NCBI GenBank assembly: GCA_018061745.1
Contig: JAGOTN010000005.1
Coordinates: 1-17,367 of the forward strand
Length of the DNA stretch: 17,367 bases
Source: Minisyncoccota bacterium
GTDB lineage: Bacteria; Patescibacteriota; Minisyncoccia; Phycocordibacterales; JAACPR01
Direction: 5' to 3'
How positions within the stretch are numbered: the stretch's first letter is position 1; every line of letters starts with the position of its first letter. This document shows, in pieces, positions 7,857-14,844 of this stretch. A model generated the notes under the pieces. That model searched no databases. It had not been told where the DNA came from and was given only the letters and a program-made list of their open reading frames with translations. Position numbers and translations under genes: made by a program.

Positions 7857-8608
7857 GAGATTTTTTAAAATCTATCTTAATTACTTTTTTGTTAGCACCA
7901 TTTATTCTGCCAGTGTTGGTTGGCGGGCAAGTTCGTCAAAGTACAAATTATCAAATTGAAAGAGATAGCTTAAATATTGGAGGAGGTTTTGGATCAAGTG
8001 CTAATTATCAACTACAAAATACCACAGGAGAAGCGGCTACAGGTTATTCAAGTAGTACTAATTTTAGTAATCAGTCCGGATTTCAACAAAATTTAGAAGA
8101 GATTTATATTTCAATATCCGCTCCGTCAGATTTGAGTATGAGTTCAATTAATGGATTGACAGGAGGTGTTTCTACTTCATCTGCTTCGTGGACTGTTATA
8201 ACAAATAATAATTCCGGATATTCTTTAAGTATAAAATCTAGTACTGATCCATCAATGAAATCTCTGCTGGATTCTTTTGATGATTACACTCCTTCAACTG
8301 CAGATCCTGATTACGATTTTACAATTAGTAATTCTACTGCAGCTTTTGGTTTTAGCCCTAACGGTCTGCATGTTGTTGATAGGTTTAAAGACGATGGAGT
8401 GGATTGTAATGTTGGTTCAGGTAATACTTTGTATAAATGTTGGGATGGTTTGGATACTGTTGAACAAACAGTCTTTCAAAGTGCATCTTCAAACGATCCT
8501 TCGGGAACTATTTCTACAATTGATTTTCAAGCAGAGTCAGGAAATAATAAAATTTTAACAGCTGGCGATTACTCTGCTACAATAACAATGACAGCTTTAG
8601 CGCTTTAA
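7853..8608 (+). CDS. Secreted WxL-like surface protein (copy 2)
   Basis: 251 residues. Signal peptide (ILITFLLAPFILPVLVGG) followed by an N-terminal segment STNYQIERDSLNIGGGFGSS / SANYQLQNTTGEAATGYSSSTNFSNQSGFQQ, a motif series I recognise as common in secreted proteins of CPR bacteria. From about residue 83 it parallels the protein at 6201: ISISAPSDLSMSSI, SASWTVITNNNSGYSLSIKSSTDPSM, FDDYTP, AAFGFSPNG, and the closing GDYSATITMTALAL. It therefore seems to be a paralogue with an added N-terminal module. Two Cys in the middle (VDCN, YKCW) could pair. The start overlaps the upstream stop by 4 bp (ATGA), so translation is coupled to the WxLIP-like gene. Probably displayed at the surface with that anchor. 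Confidence 0.6.
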   Translation: MRDFLKSILITFLLAPFILPVLVGGQVRQSTNYQIERDSLNIGGGFGSSANYQLQNTTGEAATGYSSSTNFSNQSGFQQNLEEIYISISAPSDLSMSSINGLTGGVSTSSASWTVITNNNSGYSLSIKSSTDPSMKSLLDSFDDYTPSTADPDYDFTISNSTAAFGFSPNGLHVVDRFKDDGVDCNVGSGNTLYKCWDGLDTVEQTVFQSASSNDPSGTISTIDFQAESGNNKILTAGDYSATITMTALAL

Positions 8609-8620
8609 TTTTTTTAAAAA

Positions 8621-9778
8621 ATGAAGATAAAAAGAAGTAAAATTTTTTTATTACCAATTATATTATTTAGTTTGATAATACCTTTTTTCTCTAATGCTCA
8701 ATTGAATACAGAATCTCAAGACACCGAAATAAATTTAATAGTAGAAGGTTGTAATGATAATTTAATTTGCGAGGCTGTAATAGGTGAAAATACTTCAAAT
8801 TGCCCTCTAGATTGCCCAGTTGTTACTCCTCCTGTTGAAGAAGATGTTCAAGAAGATTCGAGTGTTTCTAGAAAGAGTAGTGTCAGAAAACCTGTTTTTG
8901 AAACAGATATTTTTTCTAATAAATATTTTGATCTTGAAAACATTACCATTGTTATAGAACATAAAAATGTTTTTTTGTCTTGGAAAAATCCGAATCAAAT
9001 TGACTTTGATTTTGTTAGAGTGATGAAAAATGATTTTTATACAGAATCTCCATTTGATGGCGTTATTGTTTATGAGGGGATTGCTAATAATTTTTTAGAT
9101 CATATAGATGAGTTTGATAAAAATTATTACTATAGTTTTTTTGCAAAATATAAAGATAATAATTTTTCAAAAGGGGTGAATTTTGTGGTTAATTCTAAGA
9201 ATCCATTTTATACAGAAGAAAAATATTTAAGTTCAGAAAACCCTTTAAATCAAGTGTTTTTTAACCCAGAGTTGAATATTTTTGAATTTTATTTTACTCA
9301 AGACAACCAACCTCTTTCTTGGGAATATAAAATTTTACAAGCGCAATCTGCTTCTCCAATAAAAATTTACTTACCTAAAAAAGATTTTTTTGGACCCATT
9401 GATGATGTTTTTATTTACGCCGATTTCTATGATATTGAAAAAAACTTTTTAAAACAGGAGATTTTTAAAATGGATTACAATCCAGGATTAGAGAGATATG
9501 AAACTGAAATAAAAAATATTATTGAAGGACAAAAAATTTATTTCGATGCGATTTTAATAGATGAAAAAAATAAAGAATCCAAGGTTTCTGGAATAATCAA
9601 TATTAATAAAAAAATCCCTGAAGAAATGATAACTGTTGATTCTTGTTTGGGTGAAAGTGTGGGGTGGAGAAGGATTTTAATGTACTTTGAATGTGATTTT
9701 AGGTTGGCTATTCTACTTTTAATCGCACTCTTGATTACTGGAACATTTATACGAAAAATTATCCTAAAAAAGTCTTAA
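8621..9778 (+). CDS. Exported membrane-anchored protein with four-Cys motif and FnIII-like domain
   Basis: 385 residues. Signal peptide (FLLPIILFSLIIPFFSNA) then a four-Cys motif, C44-x5-C50-x10-C61-x3-C65 (CNDNLICEAVIGE...NCPLDC), of the CxxxGxCE...GE...NCPxDC type, seen in many secreted archaeal and CPR proteins and probably disulfide-bonded or metal-binding. A Pro/acidic/Ser linker leads to a fibronectin-III-like domain at ~100-190 (VFLSWKNPNQIDFDFVRVMKN, DHIDEFDKNYYYSFFAKY). A second beta-rich region follows at ~200-335 (QPLSWEYKILQAQ, VFIYADFYDIE, KIYFDAILIDE). A C-terminal helix (FRLAILLLIALLITGTFI) with a basic tail anchors it. It follows the WxL-like gene by 12 nt with no promoter seen, so it is likely the last gene of that operon. 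Function unknown; probably a structural envelope protein. Confidence 0.6.
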   Translation: MKIKRSKIFLLPIILFSLIIPFFSNAQLNTESQDTEINLIVEGCNDNLICEAVIGENTSNCPLDCPVVTPPVEEDVQEDSSVSRKSSVRKPVFETDIFSNKYFDLENITIVIEHKNVFLSWKNPNQIDFDFVRVMKNDFYTESPFDGVIVYEGIANNFLDHIDEFDKNYYYSFFAKYKDNNFSKGVNFVVNSKNPFYTEEKYLSSENPLNQVFFNPELNIFEFYFTQDNQPLSWEYKILQAQSASPIKIYLPKKDFFGPIDDVFIYADFYDIEKNFLKQEIFKMDYNPGLERYETEIKNIIEGQKIYFDAILIDEKNKESKVSGIININKKIPEEMITVDSCLGESVGWRRILMYFECDFRLAILLLIALLITGTFIRKIILKKS

Positions 9779-9804
9779 AACTAATTATTATTTAACAAAT
9801 AAAA

Positions 9805-9813
9805 TGTTAAAAT
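9805..9813 (+). promoter_or_regulatory. Extended -10 promoter of the giant fibre gene
   Basis: TGTTAAAAT is identical to the box before tpiA and nearly the same as the recJ box. With the same 7-8 nt spacing the transcript would start near 9820-9821, giving a ~23-nt leader before the ATG at 9844. No convincing -35 was found. Confidence 0.5.
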
Positions 9814-9819
9814 TTAACT

Positions 9820-9829
9820 GGCGAAAGCC
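9820..9829 (+). promoter_or_regulatory. Short GNRA-type hairpin at the predicted 5' end of the fibre mRNA
   Basis: GGC-GAAA-GCC is a 3-bp stem with a GAAA tetraloop at the predicted first bases of the transcript, followed by TACGC and a run of six T (9835-9840). An alternative pairing GCG(9821-9823)/CGC(9832-9834) directly before the T run would look like a tiny terminator. Either structure is weak, and the role is unknown. Confidence 0.3.
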
Positions 9830-9843
9830 TACGCTTTTTTGTT

Positions 9844-12800
9844 ATGAGACAGATTTTTAAAAACATTTTAATATTAAAACTAATCATTGCAATTGTTCTT
9901 ATAAATTTTTCTTTTATTACTCCTACTACACTTTTTGCTGCATTTAATCCTGAAATAAACTATCAAGGAAGACTTTTGGATAATGTTGGAAGTCCTGTTG
10001 CAGATGCTGATTTCAATGTTCAATTTAAATTGTATACAGTTGCTTCTGGAGGATCTCCTATTTGGACTGAGACACATTGTTATTCACCAGATAATGGGGC
10101 AACTTGTGATGGAACGGGAACAGATCAAAGAGTTGCGACAATTGATGGACTATTCAGTACAATGCTTGGAAGTATTTCTTCGATAGAAGGTGTTGATTTT
10201 AATCAAACACTTTATCTCGGTGTAAATATTGGAGGAAATGGAACTACTCCTAGTTACGATGGGGAAATGTCTCCAAGAAAAATTCTAGGTACAGTTTCTT
10301 CTGCCTTTGAAGCTGGAAAATTAGATGGAATTTCTTCAGAACAATTTTTTAGAAATGATATTGTAAACGCAACAAGCTCAGCAACAACTTCTTTGTCTAT
10401 TATTCAAAACGGTGCAGGGAAAATCGCAGAATTTTTTAGCTCAGGATATACAAGTGTGTTGAGTATTCTTTCATCTGGAAAGGTGGGTGTTGGTACAACG
10501 ACGCCGTATGCGAAACTTTCTGTAGCTGGAGATGTTGCTATCACCGCTGGAATTTATGACAACAATGCAACTCGAGGAGTAAATGGATATGTTCTTCAGA
10601 CTACAGGCTCTGGTATTGCTTGGGTTGCGACAAGTACTCTTGGAATCACTGGTGGTGGTGGAAGTGTGTCTATTGGTGGAGCTGTTACATCTGGAACGGC
10701 TGGTTCTGTTTTGTTTATTGACGGTTCTGGAAATCTGGCACAAGACAACAGCGGATTTTATTTTGATTCAACAACAAATTATTTAAACCTTGGAACATCC
10801 ACTGATGCATTGGTGATTGGTGATATTACCGGAAATACTCGTGGAACTAATGCTATTGATATTCAATCTTTACGCACTAATGCATCAGAAGTGGCGAGTG
10901 CTCAGAATTCTGTTGCTATAGGAGTTTACAATATTTCTTCAGGAGTTTATGGATTAGCTTTAGGTTATTCCAATCAGAGTCTCTCATCATTCGGAGTTGC
11001 TATAGGAGGATATAACACAGCTCAGTCTCAATCTGTTGCCCTTGGATATTCAAACACGGCTTCTGGAAATAGTTCTTTAGCTGTGGGAGAAAGTAACATT
11101 TCTTCAGCAGGATCTTCTGTAGGTGTTGGTGTAAGTAATGTCTCTTCAAATACGGATTCTGTAGCTGTTGGTGTTAGGAATACTAATAGCGGTCTCCTTA
11201 GTACTTCAGTTGGGGTTGATAATGATGTAACAAATGGTCAATATAATAGTGTTTTTGGATATAATAATAATTTAGATGCACCGGGTGATGGTTACTCAGC
11301 TGTTTTAGGAAACTCAAATGATGTGTACTCAAATTATTCTAATGCAGTTGGGTTCGATAACACTATAGACACATTTGCTGACTCTAGTTCTGCATTTGGT
11401 TCTCTTAACATTATTTCAAGTGGCTCAGCGAACAGTTTGGTGTTCGGACGTTCAAACACGGCTTCTGTCTCAGATGCTACCGCGTTTGGTGTTTCAAACA
11501 TTTCATCAGGGTCATATTCGATTGCATTTGGACGCTCAAACACTTCTTCTGGAAATAGTTCTGTAGCTTTTGGTAATTCTAACTCTGCTTCTGGAGATGG
11601 GTCTACCTCTGTTGGTGGTGGTAACTATGCTTCAGGAATCGGGGCGTCAGCATTTGGATATATAAATAGTGCGACCGGAGATTTTAGTGGTGCGTTTGGA
11701 TATTATGTACAAGCTACAGCAAAGGGAGCTTCTGTGTTTGGTGGAGGAGGTAACGGTTCAGTTGGTAGTATGATAAACAGCGTTGCAAACTCAACGCTCA
11801 TCGGACCTGGCGCTACAACTTCAATTCACATTCTCGGTACAGGGGAAGTGAAGATGCCGTACTTCACTGCAACATCAACAACTGCGACTTCTACTATCGC
11901 TGGAAACTTGCAAGTTAATAATAATTTACAAGTTGGTACAGGAACACTAACTATCGACACTAACTCGATTACTACTTCAGGAAGTCTTGGGTTTAATGTG
12001 AACGGAACATTATTTAATCTACCAACCTCGCAAGGTGGTGCAGGGTATGTATTGCAAAATGATGGTAGTGGAAACTTGAGTTGGGTGGCGACAAGTACGT
12101 TGGGAATTTCTGCTCCTGGGTCGGATTCTTATTCAAATGTGTTGAGTAATGTGTGGATGAATAGTGCGAAGACTTTACCACCGGCAGTTTTGGGATACCA
12201 TCAAACTGCTGTAATTGGCGATTATGTGTATACGTTCGGTGGATATAATGGTTCTTGGACTAATGCTATTTACAGAGCACCTGTCTCAGATCCCAATACC
12301 TGGACCAACACAGGTTCGACATTGCCAGGGGTTCTAGGTATCTCTCAAATTGCTGTTATTGGAGATTATGTGTATCTCTTCGGAGGATATACTGGTAGTG
12401 CCTACACAAATGTCATCTATAGAGCACCTGTCTCAAACCCAACCAGTTGGACTAACACAGGTTCGACATTACCTGGGAATCTAGGTAGCTCTCAGTCTGC
12501 TGTTATTGGTGATTATGTCTATCTCTTCGGAGGAAATTCTGGTTCTTATACAAACGTAATTTACCGTGCACCAATCTCCAACCCAACCAGTTGGACTAAC
12601 ACAGGTTCAACAATTCCGGGTAATTTGGCGAACTCTCAATCTGCAGTAATTGGAGATTATGTGTATCTCTTCGGAGGATATAATGGTTCTTCTTATACAA
12701 ATGTTATCTATAGAGCACCTGTCTCAAATCCAACCAGTTGGACTAACACAGGTTCGACACTGACTACAACAGTAGCCGACAGTTCTCTTGTTGTTGTTGG

Positions 12801-14811
12801 AGATTACGTATACATAATGGGAGGTATCCAAGGTGGTAGTTATAGTTCATCTATTTACAAAGCTCCTGTTACAAATCCAACAACTTGGAGTTATGCAGGT
12901 GCGGCATTGCCAGGAGCTCTGGCTTACTCAAAGGCCGCCATGATTGGTGATTATTTGTATGTTTATGGAGGACATAATGGAAGTGTGTATGTTAGTCATA
13001 TATATTTTTCATCAATTACATCACTTATTTCTAGTGACGCTACCGTGACTACTCACGGAGGATTAGAGACTACAGAAAGTTGGAAGTATCTTCCAAACGG
13101 CACAAATAGTACCAGCGGCGGAGTTAGCACCTTCCAAGAACTGACCGATACGCAAAATGATTTGAATGCGAACAGGATCGTGTACACCAATAGTGGTGGA
13201 ACGGCACTTACCGATACCGCCAATTTTGTCTTTAATGGAACTAATTTTGGTGTCGGAACATCGTCACCAAGTGCGGGGATTTCGCTTGGGCAAACTGCCG
13301 ACACACAAGCGGGAGGTCTTTGGATTTCTGCTACCGACGGTGATTATCGTTCTATATATATGAACACCAGTCAGGTGCTTAACTTCCAAGGTGGATCAGG
13401 AAACACGGCTACTCTTAACGCACTTGGTGCATGGACGAACGCTTCTGATGTCGCATATAAAGAAAATATTGCTGAACTTGAATACGGTCTAGCCGAGATT
13501 ATGCAAATCAATGCGCGTCGTTACACATGGCGATCAAACGGAGTTTCTGATATTGGATTTATCGCACAAGAGCTTGAAGAAATTATTCCAGAAGTAGTTT
13601 TTGGAGAAGAAGGTTCAAAAACAATTTCATACGGACAGTTAGGAGCTCTAACTGTTCGAGGACTGCAAGAAATCGGATCACGTATCGATTTATTAAGTGC
13701 ACCAACATCAACTCCATCAATTAAACTAGATGAAACTGGAAGCTTGATTGTTAATAATAATTTATCTGTACAAAATGATGCAATTTTTGAAAAAAGTTTA
13801 ACAGTAGTTGGAACAACTACATCAAGTTTCGGTGGGGCATTGTTGGTTGAGGGTTCTGTAACTCTTGATTCAAATGGTATTTCATCAATTAATCCTTTTT
13901 CAATAAATGAATCGCAATTTTATATTGCGACAAATGGTGATGTTGGAATTGGTACAACTACACCAGCAAGAAAACTACATGTTGTAAGGGAAGGTGAAGG
14001 CTCTCCTGTACGATTTCAAGATTCAAATGCTTATTGTGAAATCGATCCAACATCTTCATCTTGGACATGTACTTCAGATCAAAGACTAAAAGAAAATATT
14101 TCGGCAATTGAAAATAAAGAAATTTCAGAAAAAATCAGACAACTTAGACCTGTTACTTTTGAATGGAAAACAGATGAATCGAATGTAAGAAGAATTGGAT
14201 TTATTGCACAAGAGGTAGAAGTTATTTTCCCTGAATTCGTAAATACAGACGAAACAACAGGATTGAAATCTGTTGCTTATGGTGCTTTTGTTCCTTATAT
14301 AATTTCTACTCTACAAGATTTGGCTGATAAAATAGATGCTTTAACTCTTGCTGTTGAAGAGATTACTAGTCGAGGTGTAGGTTCTGTTGGTGGAGTGATT
14401 AAAAAACTAACAATTGGTTCAAGTGAAAAACCTGTTGGAGTAACTTTATTTGATGAAGCAACAGGAGATCCGTATTGTTTGTCTATAAAAAATAGCAACA
14501 TTGTTACTAAATTTGGAGAATGTTCAGAAAATACTTCTGAAATTGTAGATGAAGAAGTTGTTGAAGAAAATCAAGGAAATTCTAACGACAATGTTCCATA
14601 TATAATTAATATCGAAGAAAATAATGAACAAGATATTGATTTTGAAGGTCAAGAAAGTGAGGCTGTTCCAGAAGAAATTGCCCCAGAAGTTGTTTCTGAA
14701 ACCGTGGTTGAAGAAGAGGTGGTAGAAGATCCTGTCGTGCAAGAGGATACACCAGAAATTTTTATTGAAACAAACTCATCTTCTGGAGGGGGAGGTTTAA
14801 ATATAATTTAA
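9844..14811 (+). CDS. Giant modular surface fibre: YadA-head-like repeats, six-bladed kelch propeller and two peptidase S74 domains
   Basis: 1655 residues. Signal peptide (ILKLIIAIVLINFSF...LFA, cut near Ala32), then an N-terminal domain (~34-175: NPEINYQGRLLDNVGSPVADADF). Motifs VGVGTTTP (residue 213 on) and WVATSTLGI lead into ~20 YadA-head-like units of ~14 residues (356-635), a second WVATSTLGI linker, and a six-bladed kelch propeller (784-1065). Peptidase S74 domain 1 spans ~1201-1285 (SDVAYKENI, Ser1201/Lys1206, DIGFIAQELEEIIPEVV) and domain 2 ~1411-1505 (SDQRLKENI, Ser1411/Lys1416, RIGFIAQEVEVIFPEFV). A Cys-containing domain (GVTLFDEATGDPYC...FGEC) and an acidic Val/Glu tail ending SSSGGGGLNII follow. 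S74 domains are trimerising, self-cleaving chaperones of phage tail fibres, so a trimeric adhesin is the likely product. No sortase motif or C-terminal helix shows how it is anchored. It has its own promoter. Family calls are strong; the adhesin role is inferred. Confidence 0.85.
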   Translation: MRQIFKNILILKLIIAIVLINFSFITPTTLFAAFNPEINYQGRLLDNVGSPVADADFNVQFKLYTVASGGSPIWTETHCYSPDNGATCDGTGTDQRVATIDGLFSTMLGSISSIEGVDFNQTLYLGVNIGGNGTTPSYDGEMSPRKILGTVSSAFEAGKLDGISSEQFFRNDIVNATSSATTSLSIIQNGAGKIAEFFSSGYTSVLSILSSGKVGVGTTTPYAKLSVAGDVAITAGIYDNNATRGVNGYVLQTTGSGIAWVATSTLGITGGGGSVSIGGAVTSGTAGSVLFIDGSGNLAQDNSGFYFDSTTNYLNLGTSTDALVIGDITGNTRGTNAIDIQSLRTNASEVASAQNSVAIGVYNISSGVYGLALGYSNQSLSSFGVAIGGYNTAQSQSVALGYSNTASGNSSLAVGESNISSAGSSVGVGVSNVSSNTDSVAVGVRNTNSGLLSTSVGVDNDVTNGQYNSVFGYNNNLDAPGDGYSAVLGNSNDVYSNYSNAVGFDNTIDTFADSSSAFGSLNIISSGSANSLVFGRSNTASVSDATAFGVSNISSGSYSIAFGRSNTSSGNSSVAFGNSNSASGDGSTSVGGGNYASGIGASAFGYINSATGDFSGAFGYYVQATAKGASVFGGGGNGSVGSMINSVANSTLIGPGATTSIHILGTGEVKMPYFTATSTTATSTIAGNLQVNNNLQVGTGTLTIDTNSITTSGSLGFNVNGTLFNLPTSQGGAGYVLQNDGSGNLSWVATSTLGISAPGSDSYSNVLSNVWMNSAKTLPPAVLGYHQTAVIGDYVYTFGGYNGSWTNAIYRAPVSDPNTWTNTGSTLPGVLGISQIAVIGDYVYLFGGYTGSAYTNVIYRAPVSNPTSWTNTGSTLPGNLGSSQSAVIGDYVYLFGGNSGSYTNVIYRAPISNPTSWTNTGSTIPGNLANSQSAVIGDYVYLFGGYNGSSYTNVIYRAPVSNPTSWTNTGSTLTTTVADSSLVVVGDYVYIMGGIQGGSYSSSIYKAPVTNPTTWSYAGAALPGALAYSKAAMIGDYLYVYGGHNGSVYVSHIYFSSITSLISSDATVTTHGGLETTESWKYLPNGTNSTSGGVSTFQELTDTQNDLNANRIVYTNSGGTALTDTANFVFNGTNFGVGTSSPSAGISLGQTADTQAGGLWISATDGDYRSIYMNTSQVLNFQGGSGNTATLNALGAWTNASDVAYKENIAELEYGLAEIMQINARRYTWRSNGVSDIGFIAQELEEIIPEVVFGEEGSKTISYGQLGALTVRGLQEIGSRIDLLSAPTSTPSIKLDETGSLIVNNNLSVQNDAIFEKSLTVVGTTTSSFGGALLVEGSVTLDSNGISSINPFSINESQFYIATNGDVGIGTTTPARKLHVVREGEGSPVRFQDSNAYCEIDPTSSSWTCTSDQRLKENISAIENKEISEKIRQLRPVTFEWKTDESNVRRIGFIAQEVEVIFPEFVNTDETTGLKSVAYGAFVPYIISTLQDLADKIDALTLAVEEITSRGVGSVGGVIKKLTIGSSEKPVGVTLFDEATGDPYCLSIKNSNIVTKFGECSENTSEIVDEEVVEENQGNSNDNVPYIINIEENNEQDIDFEGQESEAVPEEIAPEVVSETVVEEEVVEDPVVQEDTPEIFIETNSSSGGGGLNII
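10909..11748 (+). repeat. About 20 tandem YadA-head-like coding repeats
   Basis: Residues ~356-635 of the fibre divide into units of about 14 residues with the pattern S-x-A-[VIF]-G-x-x-N-x-x-S-x-x-x, e.g. SVALGYSNTASGNS, SIAFGRSNTSSGNS, SVAFGNSNSASGDG. This matches the left-handed beta-roll head repeats of trimeric autotransporter adhesins. A few units are 13 or 15-17 residues long, mostly in the middle. Divergence at DNA level indicates an old expansion. Confidence 0.8.
12193..13020 (+). repeat. Six kelch blades encoded by ~147-bp near-repeats
   Basis: Blades start at 12193, 12337, 12484, 12628, 12775 and 12922, giving spacings of 144, 147, 144, 147 and 147 bp. Each carries xSQSAVIGDYVYLFGGY, then YTNVIYRAPVSNP and TSWTNTGSTLPG, with the Gly-Gly and Trp characteristic of kelch. 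Blades 2-4 are strikingly alike in DNA (the NPTSWTNTGST block is almost unchanged), while blades 5 and 6 are diverged. Blade 6 lacks the last strand, and the sequence before blade 1 (VWMNSAKTLPP) can supply it. Confidence 0.8.
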
Positions 14812-14813
14812 AC
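14795..14813. promoter_or_regulatory. Perfect 19-bp inverted repeat between the fibre gene and tpiA
   Basis: GTTTAAAT-ATA-ATTTAAAC has perfect 8-bp arms with a 3-nt centre. It covers the stop codon of the fibre gene and the place where the tpiA -35 would lie (17-18 nt before TAAAAT at 14832). It could be an operator for tpiA-pgk or a weak A/T-only stem. No T tract follows it closely, so an intrinsic terminator is unlikely. Confidence 0.4.
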
Positions 14814-14828
14814 TCTTAAATTATTTTG

Positions 14829-14837
14829 TGTTAAAAT
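14829..14837 (+). promoter_or_regulatory. Extended -10 promoter giving leaderless tpiA-pgk mRNA
   Basis: TGTTAAAAT is followed by exactly 7 nt and the ATG at 14845, so +1 would fall on the A of the start codon or within a base of it. The same box and spacing occur before recJ. No Shine-Dalgarno is present, which agrees with leaderless initiation. Confidence 0.55.
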
Positions 14838-14844
14838 TAAATTA

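Noticed and set aside
8277..8558. 93-residue plus-strand frame inside the second WxL-like gene
   Set aside because: It is a +1 shadow of a well-supported secreted protein, rich in Leu/Ile/Gln from the repetitive codons, with no start signal.
11334..11543. Minus-strand open frame within the head-repeat region
   Set aside because: It arises from the repeated Ser/Ala/Gly/Asn codons read backwards; composition and lack of start signals argue against a gene. The same applies to the other antisense frames in the fibre gene.
12193..13020. CRISPR-like array (regular ~147-bp direct repeats)
   Set aside because: The repeats are in-frame codons of kelch blades, too long and too variable for CRISPR, and no cas genes are present.
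9844..14811. Prophage tail-fibre gene
   Set aside because: S74 domains suggest phage, but the protein has a signal peptide and no phage structural, lysis or integration genes lie nearby. A secreted cellular adhesin fits better.
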